A DNA stretch of 64,000 nucleotides from Streptomyces sp. Y2F8-2 (GCF_014905555.1 NZ_BNGS01000001.1:248001-312000), one strand, 5' to 3'. Counted from the first letter of the stretch, positions 38,879-53,768 are shown. Made by a program: numbers and translations. Notes: a model not told the origin generated them from the letters alone.

Positions 38879-39106
38879 GCCCGCCGGGGCGGCCATGCCC
38901 CCGCTCGGCGGAGTTCAGCGGGCCTGCTCGTACGCGGCTGATCGCCCTCCTGGCGCGGCAAGCGGATCCGGCCCGGTGCCGACGCGGGTACGGCCATCGC
39001 AGGCAGCGGGCGTGCCGCCTCCGCTCACCACCGCGCCGCCGCGGTGGTGAGCAGAGGCGGGCCGGCGTCCCGGTGACCAACCTCTGTCTCGCTCGTTTTG
39101 CCGGAC

Positions 39107-41023
39107 GTGCAGCCACAGGATGTCGCCCCGCGCCCCACTCCGACCTCCGGACCGGTCGTCGACGTCGAGCAGGCCGAGGCCGCGCTCGTCGAGCACTACC
39201 CCCGGCTCGTGCGGCTCGCCTATCTGGTGCTGCCGCCGGGCCTCGGCCGCACCCGGCGGGTGTTGACCGCGCACGCCCTGGTCCAGCGGGCGTTGCCCCA
39301 CGGACGTGCCGCCGCGTCGGTGATCCCGGCCCAGGCGACCGGCCGCGACGGCGACCCCGGGTACTCCTTCGTCCGGCTCCGGGTGGTGCGTACGGCACTG
39401 GAGGCGGGAGCGCCGCTGCGGCGCGCCGCCTGGCCGAAGCGCTCCCAGCTGCCGCCGCTGCTGCCGCAGGTGTGGGGTCTGAAGCTCTTCCCGCGCTCGG
39501 GCGGCGCCGACGAACTCGCCCTGGACCAGCGGCTGTCGGCGCTCTCCGGCCCGGCCCGCGCCGCCTACGTCCTGCGCGTCCTGGAGAAGCTCCCCGACGA
39601 CGAGGTGCGCAAGGTGCTCGCCGCGGCGGGCGTCACGGACCCGGCGTCCGCGGTCCGGCAGGCGAAGAAGGTGCCCGCGCAGGACGCGCTGCTGGACTCC
39701 CCCGAGTTCGACCCGTGCTCCCTTCAGGCCCGGCCCACCGACCTGATGCGCCGCCGCCGGCACGCGAAGGCGGCGCTCGCCGCGGCGGCGGCCGTCGCGG
39801 TGTGCGGAGCGCTGCTCGCGCTGCCCGGCGGCGGCTGGGGCGCGGACGACGCGCCCGCCCCCTCGGGCGCGCTGAACCCGGCCGCGCAGGCAGCCCTGGA
39901 CCCGGCCCGGTTGACGACGGTGCCGCCCGCCGCCTGGAAGACCTCGGCGCGCACCGACTTCTCCGTGTGGCCCGCGCGCGGCGCCCTCACCCGAGACCGG
40001 GCGCTGCTGCGGCGCGCGCTCACCGCCTGGGCGCGGCCCCGCGACTCCGTCCGGGTCTCGATGACCCCGGGCACCCCCTCGGGCGCTCCGCCCGGTCCGC
40101 CGCGGCTGCTGTACGCGGGGCAGGTCGACGCCGCGCGCGTGGTGGTCTTCTACGACGGTCTGCGCATCGTGCGCTACGCCGAGCCGAAGGACGGCTCCCG
40201 CGGGGCCGCGCTCGACTTCGCCCGGGTCGACGGGGCGAGCGGAGCCGAGGCGGACGCGGTGGTGCTGGGCCGAGCCGACGGCAACGTCCGCTATCTGACG
40301 GCCCCCTGGGTGACCGGGGCCGGCGAGCGGGACCTGCGCAAGCCGACGGCGGGGACGATGGGCCTCGGCCTGACCGGCGGGGTGACCGCGCCGCTGGCGA
40401 GTCCGGCGCAGCAGTCCGGCTCGTGCTCGTCGTGGAACGTGTTGCAGCTGACCGTCGGTTCGGGCACGCGGCTGCTGACCGACCTCGGGGAGCTGGTGCC
40501 GGCGCACCTGACCGTGGGCCGGCCGGGCGCGCCCGGGGAGGTTTCCGGGGCGACGGCGCTGCGCGCGTGGGCGCCCTTCGCCTGCTCCCTGGCGGTGGTG
40601 CGGTCGCAGGGTGTGAAGTCGGTGAACGCCTGGGAGTACGCGCGGCAGACGCTGCCGGGCGCCTCCGGGGAGGCGAGCTGGGTGTGCACGCGGGCGGACA
40701 CGTGGCGGGGTGACGGGGCCCAGGTGCAGGCGCAGTTCCACACGCCGGGCGGGGCCTCCGGGGCGGTCGCGGCGCAGGCCGAGGACGTGCCGGCGTGCGG
40801 TGCGAAGGATCCCCATGTGCTGGCGGGCGTGCTGTGGAAGTCGGCGAAGGGCGAGTGGTATCTGCTGGCCGCCGGGGCCGAGGACACCAAGTCCATCCGG
40901 GCGACGGGCGGGGTGAACGGGTCGGCGGAAGCCCGGCTGCTGACCGTGCGCGCGAAGCAGGGAGCGCAGGCGCGGTTGAAGGGGACGCTGAAGGACGGAA
41001 GGACGATCGGCGCGTTGCGGTGA
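39107..41023 (+). CDS. Membrane protein with a sigma-factor-like N-terminal domain
   Basis: 638 residues. The N-terminal ~200 residues look like a degenerate ECF sigma factor: LVEHYPRLVRLAYLVLPPGL resembles region 2, and DQRLSALSGPARAAYVLRVL with DEVRKVLAAAG resembles region 4. One transmembrane segment follows RRRRHAKAA (about residue 230), placing about 390 C-terminal residues outside the cell; that part is Cys-containing and unrecognised. Start uncertain: GTG 39107, or TTG 39098, with no ribosome site. Function unknown; a membrane-tethered, sigma-derived regulator or sensor is an inference from architecture only. Confidence 0.7.
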   Translation: MQPQDVAPRPTPTSGPVVDVEQAEAALVEHYPRLVRLAYLVLPPGLGRTRRVLTAHALVQRALPHGRAAASVIPAQATGRDGDPGYSFVRLRVVRTALEAGAPLRRAAWPKRSQLPPLLPQVWGLKLFPRSGGADELALDQRLSALSGPARAAYVLRVLEKLPDDEVRKVLAAAGVTDPASAVRQAKKVPAQDALLDSPEFDPCSLQARPTDLMRRRRHAKAALAAAAAVAVCGALLALPGGGWGADDAPAPSGALNPAAQAALDPARLTTVPPAAWKTSARTDFSVWPARGALTRDRALLRRALTAWARPRDSVRVSMTPGTPSGAPPGPPRLLYAGQVDAARVVVFYDGLRIVRYAEPKDGSRGAALDFARVDGASGAEADAVVLGRADGNVRYLTAPWVTGAGERDLRKPTAGTMGLGLTGGVTAPLASPAQQSGSCSSWNVLQLTVGSGTRLLTDLGELVPAHLTVGRPGAPGEVSGATALRAWAPFACSLAVVRSQGVKSVNAWEYARQTLPGASGEASWVCTRADTWRGDGAQVQAQFHTPGGASGAVAAQAEDVPACGAKDPHVLAGVLWKSAKGEWYLLAAGAEDTKSIRATGGVNGSAEARLLTVRAKQGAQARLKGTLKDGRTIGALR

Positions 41024-41138
41024 CCCGGCACCGGGCCCGTGCGCTGCGCCCGTTCGGTGAGAGACATGTGATTGAGATGTGAACAACTGCTGCCGTTCGG
41101 AGCCGTGCGCGGCTGGATTCGATCGGTAAGGTGTTCGC

Positions 41139-41855
41139 ATGACAACCGGGGTACGCCGCAGACTGGGAGTCGAGGAGCGGCGGCAGCAGTTGATCGGCGT
41201 CGCGCTGGAACTGTTCAGCCAGCGCTCCCCCGACGAGGTCTCCATCGACGAGATAGCGTCGGCCGCGGGTATCTCGCGGCCGCTGGTCTACCACTACTTC
41301 CCCGGCAAACTCAGCCTGTACGAGGCCGCGTTGAAGCGTGCCTCCGAGGATCTGGCGGCCCGGTTCGTGGAACCGCAGGAGGGTCCGCTGGGCGCCCGGC
41401 TGCTGCGTGTGATGCGCCGGTTCTTCGACTTCGTCGACGACCACGGCCCCGGTTTCTCCGCGCTGATGCGCGGCGGCCCGGCCGTCCCCGCGGACGGAGT
41501 CCGCTCAAGGGATGCCGTGTCCCGCACCAACGCCCTCGTCGACGCGGTGCGGCAGGCCGCCTACGTCCAGATCCTTGCGCACCTGCAGGTGCAGAAACCG
41601 TCCGCCCGCCTCGAGCTGGTCATCCGTTCCTGGATCTCGCTCGTCGAGTCCACTGCACTGATCTGGCTCGACGGCCGGCGGATCCCGCGCCGGGAGCTGG
41701 AGGCCCAGCTCGTGCGCGACTTCGCGGCGCTCACGGCGGTGAGCGCCGCCTACGACGACGAGATGGGCGCGCTGCTGCGCCGCATGCTCGGCGACGAGCC
41801 GGCCGACGGTCCGTTCGGCGACCTCGTCGCCCGGCTGGTCACCCTGGCATCCTGA
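41139..41855 (+). CDS. TetR-family transcriptional regulator
   Basis: 238 residues with a canonical TetR HTH (FSQRSPDEVSIDEIASAAGI followed by SRPLVYHYFPGKLSLYEAAL) and a helical ligand-binding domain. Targets and ligand unknown. ATG 41139 has no Shine-Dalgarno; TAAGGT (41127-41132) lies six bases upstream, fitting a leaderless mRNA. It ends seven bases from the convergent tautomerase gene. Confidence 0.92.
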   Translation: MTTGVRRRLGVEERRQQLIGVALELFSQRSPDEVSIDEIASAAGISRPLVYHYFPGKLSLYEAALKRASEDLAARFVEPQEGPLGARLLRVMRRFFDFVDDHGPGFSALMRGGPAVPADGVRSRDAVSRTNALVDAVRQAAYVQILAHLQVQKPSARLELVIRSWISLVESTALIWLDGRRIPRRELEAQLVRDFAALTAVSAAYDDEMGALLRRMLGDEPADGPFGDLVARLVTLAS

Positions 41856-41862
41856 GGGACTG

Positions 41863-42219
41863 TCAGCTCTCGAACTTCCGGTACGAGGCGTCCAGGTCCC
41901 GCACCTCGGCGGACGCGTGCAGCGCTAGGTCCCCGGCGGGCTTGATGTGCTGCCGCAGCAGCTCCAGCGTCACCTCGGTCAGCCTCGCCTTGGTCTCCTC
42001 GGTGCGCCCGGCGAGCAGCCCGAGGGTGACGTGCACGACGGCGTGCCCGTCGGTGTCGGCGCCGACCGTGGTGTCGTCGGTGCGGCGGAACTGCGTCTTG
42101 CACGCCTCGATCCGCGCGGCCGCGATGTCGACCACCCGGTCGTGGAGCTCCAGCGCGAACGCACGCCGGTCGAAGGCGTCCTGAAGCGGTGCGGAGTAGT
42201 CGACGGTGATCTGCGGCAT
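41863..42219 (-). CDS. 5-carboxymethyl-2-hydroxymuconate isomerase-like tautomerase
   Basis: 118 residues of the CHMI/tautomerase superfamily. MPQITVDYSAPLQDAFDRRA places a Pro directly after Met, which is the catalytic base in this superfamily; this and AGGAG five bases upstream fix the start at ATG 42219 rather than GTG 42225. Known CHMI acts in homoprotocatechuate degradation, but no hpa genes are nearby, so the true substrate is uncertain. Confidence 0.82.
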   Translation of the reverse strand: MPQITVDYSAPLQDAFDRRAFALELHDRVVDIAAARIEACKTQFRRTDDTTVGADTDGHAVVHVTLGLLAGRTEETKARLTEVTLELLRQHIKPAGDLALHASAEVRDLDASYRKFES

Positions 42220-42252
42220 GGGCACTCCTGTTCTACGGCGGACGTGCTCACC

Positions 42253-43866
42253 CTAGACGGTGCCGGTGAGCCGCAGCGCCAGCAGCGCGATGTCGTCCTG
42301 CCGGTCCCGGCCGAAGCGGCCGAGCAGCGTGTCGCACAGCGAAGCGACGCCGACCGGGGCGTCGGCGGCGGCCCTGCGCAGGTGTTCCATCGACACGGTC
42401 AGGTCGGTGCCGCGGTCCTCGATGAGCCCGTCGGTGACCATCAGCAGCCGGTCGGTGGGCCGCAGCACCGTCTCGGTGGACGGGGGACGGTCCAGGCCCA
42501 GACCGAGCAACGGCCCCTTCGCGGCGGCGTAGGCGGCGGTGCCGTCGTCGCGCACGACCAGCGGCGGAATGTGCCCGGCGTTCGCGATGCGCGCGCGCCC
42601 GCTGCCCGGGTCGACCAGGACCAGGCAGACGGTCGCGGTGACGTCCGCGTGGTAGTGCTGGAGCAGCCGGTCCAGCCGCCGGGCCAGGCTCCGCGGGTCC
42701 GGGTCCTCCAGGCAGTAGGCGCGCAGCGCGTGCCGGATCTCGACCATGACGGTGGCCGCGTCCAGCGAATGCCCGGCGACGTCGCCCACCGCGGTGAGCA
42801 CCCCGCCCGCGGTGGTCAGCGCGGCGTAGAAGTCGCCCCCGATCTCGGTCTGCCGGGACGCGGGCACATAGCGGACGACCGTCTCGACGCCCCGTGTCGG
42901 GGGCGCCTTCTGGGGCAGGAAGCTGTGCTGCAGGGTGAGCGCCACATGGCGTTCCACCTGGTACATGAGCAGGGCGTCCGCGGCGAGCGCGGTGGCCTGG
43001 GCGAGCCGGGTGACCAGCGGGTCGCCCTCGTCGGCCGGGCCGCGCGCGGGCACGGCGAGGCACACGGCCGGTTTGCCGTCCCGGGTCCGCGCCACCACCA
43101 CGCGGGCGTCCCCGGCATGTCCGGGCCCGAGGAGCCCGGCCGGCCACAGCGGATACGGCACCACGGTGCCGCGCGCCCCGGTGTGCCGGGTGGCCAGGCC
43201 GCGGATCAGCCGGGCCACGGTGTCGTGCGCCTCGGAGCCGGGAGGAACGACGCACGCGCGTGAGCGGGACAGGCCTCCGTGCAGCTCACCGTCCTCGCCG
43301 AGCACGAAGACGACCGCGGGGAAACCGGTGAGCCGGGCGGTGCCCTCGGCTGCGGCCCGGACGAGTCCCGTCATGCACCGCGCCGCCTGTACCGAGACGA
43401 TCGTCTCCGACAGCAGCGTCAGCCGTCGCGCGAGCGCCTCCGCACCGGTGCGCATCCGGGCCCCGCGCACGGCGGCCCGTACGACGGCCTGGATCTCCTC
43501 GGGTGCCGCCGGCACCGACAGATAGGCCTCGCCGCCGGAGTCCAGCCCCCGGCAGCGGACACCGGGTCCGGCCGAGGCGGCGGAGAAGTGCACGACCGGC
43601 AGGGCGGCGGTGGGCGGTGACGACTTGAGCCTGCGGCACAGTTCGAAGCCGCTCATGTCCGGCAGGCCCACCTCGACCAGGGCGACATCGGGCAGGGTGC
43701 CGTCGCGTACCCGTGCGTGGAGTTCGGTCAGCGCCTCACCGCCGCTGGCCACGGGCACGACGTGGTGGCCGGCCCGGGCCAGCACGCTGCCCAGGGCATG
43801 GCGGCTGTCCGGCGCGTCGTCGACCACCAGCACGGTGGAGCCCGCGTGTTCGCCGTTGCCGTCCAT
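42253..43866 (-). CDS. PP2C-type (SpoIIE) phosphatase with pseudo-receiver domain
   Basis: 537 residues: an N-terminal receiver-like domain (about 10-130), a middle GAF-like region, and a C-terminal SpoIIE/PP2C serine phosphatase (EIGGDFY, AVGDVAGHSLDAA, TDGLIEDRG, RQDDIALLALR provide the metal Asp residues). The receiver keeps the acidic pair Asp16-Asp17, but the phospho-acceptor position is Glu65 (LVEVGLPDMSG) and the conserved Lys is Val118 (YLSVPAAPEE), so classical phosphorylation is unlikely. Such phosphatases usually act on anti-anti-sigma factors; no partner is encoded nearby. Confidence 0.9.
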   Translation of the reverse strand: MDGNGEHAGSTVLVVDDAPDSRHALGSVLARAGHHVVPVASGGEALTELHARVRDGTLPDVALVEVGLPDMSGFELCRRLKSSPPTAALPVVHFSAASAGPGVRCRGLDSGGEAYLSVPAAPEEIQAVVRAAVRGARMRTGAEALARRLTLLSETIVSVQAARCMTGLVRAAAEGTARLTGFPAVVFVLGEDGELHGGLSRSRACVVPPGSEAHDTVARLIRGLATRHTGARGTVVPYPLWPAGLLGPGHAGDARVVVARTRDGKPAVCLAVPARGPADEGDPLVTRLAQATALAADALLMYQVERHVALTLQHSFLPQKAPPTRGVETVVRYVPASRQTEIGGDFYAALTTAGGVLTAVGDVAGHSLDAATVMVEIRHALRAYCLEDPDPRSLARRLDRLLQHYHADVTATVCLVLVDPGSGRARIANAGHIPPLVVRDDGTAAYAAAKGPLLGLGLDRPPSTETVLRPTDRLLMVTDGLIEDRGTDLTVSMEHLRRAAADAPVGVASLCDTLLGRFGRDRQDDIALLALRLTGTV

Positions 43867-43898
43867 GAGAGCCGCCCCTCGGCGCTCGGGAAAGAGGA

Positions 43899-43930
43899 TG
43901 GGGCGGAGCCGGAGCTTCCGGTCCGCCCCA
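43899..43930 (-). terminator. Putative terminator of the amylase-pullulanase gene
   Basis: Imperfect 14-bp stem (about 43899-43913 with 43917-43930, one bulge) downstream of the reverse-strand stop at 43944. The stop itself lies in a small CGCTAG/CTAGCG palindrome at 43934-43949. Confidence 0.55.
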
Positions 43931-43943
43931 CCACGCTAGTGTC

Positions 43944-49352
<5,409 letters not shown>

Positions 49353-49448
49353 AGGTGTGAACTCCTTGCGAATACGGCTCAGGTGGGTCCGGCCCCTGCG
49401 CCGCGGGACGGCTTCGTCGCCGGACGCCGGCGCGACCGTATCGCTCAC

Positions 49449-49476
49449 GCAAGGTTTACAGCAAGAGACCTGCAAG
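49449..49476 (-). promoter_or_regulatory. CTTGC direct repeats upstream of the amylase-pullulanase gene
   Basis: On the reverse strand, CTTGC occurs at 49472-49476, 49461-49465 and 49449-49453, spaced 11 and 12 bases, as CTTGCAG, CTTGCTG and CTTGCG. This fits the CTTGCAG-type repeats known in Streptomyces amylase promoters and bound by MalR. Confidence 0.65.
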
Positions 49477-49500
49477 CAATAGAAAGGAATTGCATCGGCA

Positions 49501-49536
49501 GGGCCCGTCGCCATGCACACGGCGGGCGGCGGGCCC
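49501..49536 (-). terminator. Putative alpha-amylase terminator
   Basis: 12-bp stem with one wobble (49501-49512 and 49525-49536), downstream of the reverse-strand amylase stop at 49552. The same sequence lies in the promoter region of the next gene. Confidence 0.5.
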
Positions 49537-49551
49537 TCGGGAAGTGCGGGC

Positions 49552-50934
49552 TCAGCAGCTGGACTTGCCCGCGTAGACGGCGAGCGCCGTGTTCGGGGCG
49601 ACCGACGCCTGGAACCAGCCGCTGCTGTTCACCGTCACGGTCCTGTTGCCCTGCACATCGCAGTACGTGCCGGGCGGCAGCGACGTCTCGAACCAGCGGT
49701 CGGCCGTCGTGCTCTCGTGGTTGATGACCACATAACCCTTGCTGCCGCGGCCGAAGGCGATGAGGTTGTTGCCGTCGTCCCACCACTTGGTGACCGCCTG
49801 GCCGCGTGTGGCGTTGCGGAAGGCGACCATCGACTTGATCTCCGGCCACGCGTGCTGGCACTTCCAGCCGTCCTGCCAGCAGGCGTTGACCTGTCCCCCG
49901 TTCGGCGGACCGGCGTCCGAGTCGGACCACTCGTAGCCGGAGTTGATGTCGGGTGCGCCGTACGGCCAGGCGAGCATGAAGACGTTCGCCAGCGTGTAGG
50001 TGGCGCCGTCCTTGTAGTTGAGGGTCGAGCCGTTGCGCTCGGTGTCGTGGTTGTCCACGAAGACCCCGGCGACCGAGCTGCTCAGGTAGCCCCAGGGCTC
50101 GCCGAAGTTGCTCAGGTACGCGAGCTTCTCGCTGTTGAAGACCCGCTTCAGGTCGTAGGCGTAACGGAACTCCTGGACGTCTCCGTTGCCGGTGTACTCG
50201 GTGGGCTGGACCGCCTCGCCGGCGCCGTAGATGACCTCCTGCTTCCAGTACACGGACGGGCTGGTCAGCCTGGACTTGATGTTGGCCAGGTCCTCCGCCG
50301 GGATGTGCTTGGCGGCGTCGATGCGGAAGCCGTCGACGCCCAGGCCGAGCAGGTCGTTCATGTAGCCGGCGATCGTGCTGCGGACGTGGTCCTCGCCGGT
50401 GTCCAGATCGGCGAGGCCCACGAGTTCGCAGTGCTGCACGTTCCAGCGGTCCTGGTAGTTGGTGACCTGGGCGGTGCAGTCGTCGAAGTCGGCGTACGAG
50501 TACAGGCCCGGGTAGTCGTACTTCGTGTACGACGAACCTCCCGTGCCGGTTCCGCTGCCGGCCGACATGTGGTTGATGACGGTGTCCACGACGACCTTCA
50601 CACCTGCCGCATGACAGGTGTTGACCATGTTGCGGAAGGCCGTGCGATCACCGAGACGACCCGCGATCTTGTAACTGACCGGCTGGTACGACGTCCACCA
50701 CTGGGATCCCTGTATGTGCTCGGCGGGCGGCGAGACCTGGACGTAGCCGTAGCCGGCGGGGCCGAGGGCGTTGGTGCACTCCTTGGCGACCGAGGCGAAG
50801 TTCCACTCGAAGAGGACGGCGGTGACGTCCTTCGTGCCGGGCGGTGAGGCGTGGGCGGTCCCGGCGGGGACGGCGAGTGCGACCGACGCGGCCGCCGCGA
50901 GGGCGAGAGCGCCGGAGAGCGTTCTGCTGGGCAT
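49552..50934 (-). CDS. aml: Secreted alpha-amylase
   Basis: 460-residue GH13 alpha-amylase. Signal peptide [20 protein letters not shown] with cleavage near AHA-SPP. Catalytic motifs: [10 protein letters not shown], nucleophile Asp in [10 protein letters not shown], acid Glu in QEVIYGAGE, and [10 protein letters not shown]. This matches Streptomyces secreted endo-amylases without the C-terminal starch-binding domain; the C-terminal beta-domain ends [13 protein letters not shown]. Upstream, an inverted repeat of CTGCAAG and CTTGCAG suggests MalR control. It gives maltodextrins taken up by MalEFG. Confidence 0.95.
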   Translation of the reverse strand: MPSRTLSGALALAAAASVALAVPAGTAHASPPGTKDVTAVLFEWNFASVAKECTNALGPAGYGYVQVSPPAEHIQGSQWWTSYQPVSYKIAGRLGDRTAFRNMVNTCHAAGVKVVVDTVINHMSAGSGTGTGGSSYTKYDYPGLYSYADFDDCTAQVTNYQDRWNVQHCELVGLADLDTGEDHVRSTIAGYMNDLLGLGVDGFRIDAAKHIPAEDLANIKSRLTSPSVYWKQEVIYGAGEAVQPTEYTGNGDVQEFRYAYDLKRVFNSEKLAYLSNFGEPWGYLSSSVAGVFVDNHDTERNGSTLNYKDGATYTLANVFMLAWPYGAPDINSGYEWSDSDAGPPNGGQVNACWQDGWKCQHAWPEIKSMVAFRNATRGQAVTKWWDDGNNLIAFGRGSKGYVVINHESTTADRWFETSLPPGTYCDVQGNRTVTVNSSGWFQASVAPNTALAVYAGKSSC

Positions 50935-51011
50935 GTGGGGGTCCTTCTCCGTTGAAGGATCTGCTGAGGGGAGGGCCCGTAGGAGGCACTGAAGCCTCCT
51001 GAAGGGAATTG

Positions 51012-51035
51012 CTGCAAGTTTTCAACCACTTGCAG
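51012..51035 (-). promoter_or_regulatory. CTGCAAG/CTTGCAG inverted repeat upstream of the alpha-amylase gene
   Basis: Arms 51012-51018 and 51029-51035 are perfect 7-bp complements with a 10-nt spacer, 78 bp before the amylase start. It matches the TTGCAAG/CTTGCAG family of Streptomyces MalR sites. Confidence 0.7.
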
Positions 51036-51176
51036 TGGGGCAGACCGTACGAGCCCCGACCTCTACGGTCAACCCTGCGGACATGTTCCTGTCATATACA
51101 CGACATGGGGCCGGATCGCGCACGGGTGGAGCTGCCGAACGCCCGGGGCCAGACGCCGGGACTGAGCACGGCCCGC

Positions 51177-51830
51177 TCAGCCGAGGACGAGCGGGAGCCT
51201 CGCGGCGAAGTCGCCCAGCGCGGTCTTCTCCTCGTCGGTCGGCGTGCGACGCCCGGTGCCGATCAGCAGCGCGTCCTTGTCCGGGAACGAGGCGGGAATC
51301 GGGGTTCCGGCGATCTTCTCCAGCAACGCGCGCGCCGCCGCGAGTGTCTCGCCGGGCGGCTGGGCGGCCGACGGCAGACACACGATCAGGTCGAGGTGGT
51401 GCAGGGTCCATTCGAGCACGTACGCGGACAGGTATTCGCCGACGGTCAGCACCTCGTCGCGCGTGCTGACACGGACGGCCGGATCGGCGAGTTCGGCGGC
51501 GCGGCCCGCGGCGGAACCCACGTCGTCGAAGTGGAACTTGAGCCACCGCGGCTCGCCGTATGCGGCCGCCAGCCGGGGGATCAGCGCCTCGAGCGGGTCC
51601 TCGCCGGTCGGGGGTTCGACGAGGTTCCAGTAGCCGGCCGCGTCCACGGTCGGTGCTGTTTCAGCGGGCGTCACCAGGGTGATCAGCACGTCCTGGGCAC
51701 CGATGACCAGGTGGCACACCAGGTCCCGCACGAGCCAGCCGGCACAACCGGACGGCCGCTCGAAGTCCTCGTCCGGGATGTCCGCGACCGCCGCGCGCAA
51801 CGCCGTCCAGGAGCGTGAGAAGAGATCCAC
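51177..51830 (-). CDS. Maleylpyruvate isomerase-like (mycothiol-dependent/DinB-like) protein
   Basis: 217 residues with the MDMPI/DinB-like N-terminal helical domain (WTALRAAVADIPDEDFERPS, LVRDLVCHLVIGAQDVL) whose conserved His residues bind metal in mycothiol-dependent enzymes. Substrate unknown. GTG 51830 has no ribosome site but a TAGCGT hexamer (reverse strand, 51837-51842) six bases upstream, fitting a leaderless mRNA. It lies between the amylase and glucosidase genes without obvious link to starch metabolism. Confidence 0.83.
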   Translation of the reverse strand: MDLFSRSWTALRAAVADIPDEDFERPSGCAGWLVRDLVCHLVIGAQDVLITLVTPAETAPTVDAAGYWNLVEPPTGEDPLEALIPRLAAAYGEPRWLKFHFDDVGSAAGRAAELADPAVRVSTRDEVLTVGEYLSAYVLEWTLHHLDLIVCLPSAAQPPGETLAAARALLEKIAGTPIPASFPDKDALLIGTGRRTPTDEEKTALGDFAARLPLVLG

Positions 51831-51920
51831 TGCGACACGCTAAGGCCGCCCGGAAGGTTGGACAAGCGAACCGGCTGAGCCTCGACCAGGCCGGGGAAGG
51901 TGACGGCACCTGCAAACCGC

Positions 51921-51952
51921 AGGGCCCGCCGTCCGTGCTGACGGCGGGCCCT
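51921..51952 (-). terminator. Terminator of the alpha-glucosidase gene
   Basis: Perfect 13-bp arms (51921-51933, 51940-51952) with a 6-nt loop, 24 nt downstream of the reverse-strand stop at 51976. Confidence 0.85.
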
Positions 51953-51975
51953 ACGACGCATGTGGTGCACCGCTG

Positions 51976-53640
51976 TCAGGACGTCGTCCACCACACCGTC
52001 GTGTCCGACGGCAGTTTCGCCTCCGCCTCCGCGACCGTCACCTCCGCGCTCGCGACCAGCACGCGCCCGTATGCCGGGATCGTCACCGCCTCGCCCGTGG
52101 TGTTGGCCACGCAGACGAAGTCGCCGCGGCGGAAGGCGAGGACGCCCTCGGGGGCCTTCAGCCACTCCACCGCGTCGCCCGCGCCCAGGTCGCGGTGGGA
52201 GCGGCGGGCGGCGAGGGCGGCGCGGTACAGCTCCAGGGTGGAGCCGGGCACGCCCTGCTGGGCCTCCACGCTCAACTCGCCCCAGTTCTGCGGTTGCGGG
52301 AGCCAGCTGCCGCCCGTGCCGAAGCCGTACGACGTACCCGTACGCGTCCACGGGATCGGGACCCGGCAGCCGTCGCGGAAGCCGTCCTGGCCGGCGCCCC
52401 GGAAGTACGCGGGGTCCTGGCGGACCTCGTCGGGGAGGTCCACTACGTCCGGGAGGCCCAGTTCCTCGCCCTGGTAGACGTACGCCGATCCCGGCAGCGC
52501 CAGCATCAGCAGGGTCGCCGCCCTCGCCCGCCTGAGACCCAGTTCGCGGTCGCCCGCCTCGCGGATCTGGGTGCCGAGGGCTGCTTCGTGGGCGAAGCGG
52601 GTGGCGTGCCGGGTCACGTCGTGGTTGGACAGGACCCAGGTGGCGGGGGCGCCGACCGGACGCATCGCGTCGAGGGTGCGATCGATGACGTCGCGCAGTT
52701 CGGCCGCGTCCCAGTGGGTGCTCAGATACTGGAAGTTGAAGGCCTGGTGCAGTTCGTCCGGGCGGACGTAGTTCGCGGTGCGCTCGATGGTCGGGGTCCA
52801 GGCCTCGGCGACGAAGATCCGGTCACCGGTGTACTCGTCGAGGATCCTGCGCCACTCGCGGTAGATCTCGTGCACGCCGTCCTGGTCGAAGAACGGCATG
52901 GCATCGTTGCCCAGCAGCTTGAGCTGGTCGTGGGTGCCGAGGTCCGGCAGACCGTCGGCCTTCACCAGGCCGTGGGCGACGTCGATGCGGAAGCCGTCGA
53001 CGCCCATGTCCAGCCAGAAGCGCAGGATCGACCGGAACTCGTCGCCGACGGCCGGGTGGTTCCAGTTGAAGTCGGGCTGTTCCGGGGCGAAGAGGTGCAG
53101 GTACCACTCGCCGTCCGGGACCCTGGTCCAGGCCGGGCCGCCGAAGATGGACTCCCAGTCGTTGGGCGGCAGTTCGCCGTTCTCCCCCTTGCCGGGGCGG
53201 AAGTGGTAGCGGTCCCGCAGCGGCGAGCCGGGGCCTTCGGCGACCGCCCGCTTGAACCACTCGTGCTGGTCGGAGGAGTGGTTGGGGACCAGGTCGACGA
53301 TGATGCGCAGGCCCAGTTCGTGGGCGTCGCGGATCAGCGCGTCCGCGTCCAGCAGGTTGCCGAACATGGGGTCGACGGCACGGTAGTCGGCGACGTCGTA
53401 GCCGGCGTCGGCCTGCGGCGAGGCGTAGAAGGGGCTGAGCCACACGGCGTCCACGCCGAGGTCGCGCAGATACGGAAGTCGGGAACGTACGCCCTCCAGA
53501 TCACCCATGCCGTCGCCGTTGCTGTCGGCGAAGCTGCGCGGATAGACCTGGTAGATCACCGCGTCCCGCCACCAGTCGCGGCGCTTGGCGACGGTGGCGA
53601 CGGCGGTGCTCGGGGCCGGGTCGGCGGAGTGCTGGCTCAT
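51976..53640 (-). CDS. aglA: Intracellular alpha-glucosidase (GH13)
   Basis: 554 residues without signal peptide. GH13 motifs: DAVIYQVYPRSFADSNGDG opening, DLVPNHSSDQHEWF, nucleophile Asp in DGFRIDVAHG, acid Glu in FVAEAWTP, and VLSNHDVTRHATR. It hydrolyses maltose and short maltodextrins imported by MalEFG. I chose ATG 53640, preceded by AAGGA; ATG 53682 or 53676 have no ribosome site. It lies downstream of malEFG on the same strand, with a repeat hairpin between, so read-through from the mal promoter is possible. Confidence 0.93.
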   Translation of the reverse strand: MSQHSADPAPSTAVATVAKRRDWWRDAVIYQVYPRSFADSNGDGMGDLEGVRSRLPYLRDLGVDAVWLSPFYASPQADAGYDVADYRAVDPMFGNLLDADALIRDAHELGLRIIVDLVPNHSSDQHEWFKRAVAEGPGSPLRDRYHFRPGKGENGELPPNDWESIFGGPAWTRVPDGEWYLHLFAPEQPDFNWNHPAVGDEFRSILRFWLDMGVDGFRIDVAHGLVKADGLPDLGTHDQLKLLGNDAMPFFDQDGVHEIYREWRRILDEYTGDRIFVAEAWTPTIERTANYVRPDELHQAFNFQYLSTHWDAAELRDVIDRTLDAMRPVGAPATWVLSNHDVTRHATRFAHEAALGTQIREAGDRELGLRRARAATLLMLALPGSAYVYQGEELGLPDVVDLPDEVRQDPAYFRGAGQDGFRDGCRVPIPWTRTGTSYGFGTGGSWLPQPQNWGELSVEAQQGVPGSTLELYRAALAARRSHRDLGAGDAVEWLKAPEGVLAFRRGDFVCVANTTGEAVTIPAYGRVLVASAEVTVAEAEAKLPSDTTVWWTTS

Positions 53641-53730
53641 GGCGTCCTTGGTACGTAACGGAGTGCTTCGGGTCATGGGCATGGGTACGGCGGGCAGGTT
53701 GACGAGGCGGCCGCGGTGTCAGCGGGGTCT

Positions 53731-53768
53731 GGTGGCACCCCCTGCTCGAAGAGCTTGGGGGAGGCACC
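53731..53768. repeat. Dispersed stem-loop repeat between malG and aglA
   Basis: CCCCCTGCTC and GAGCTTGGGGG pair around a GAA loop, flanked by GGTG/CACC. It is related to the element in the HTH/TPR regulator gene at 18715-18758. It could attenuate transcription from malG into aglA. Confidence 0.8.

Noticed and set aside
49353..49520. N-terminal extension of the amylase-pullulanase to 49520
   Set aside because: It would put 56 non-signal residues before a clear signal peptide, and a good ribosome site precedes GTG 49352.
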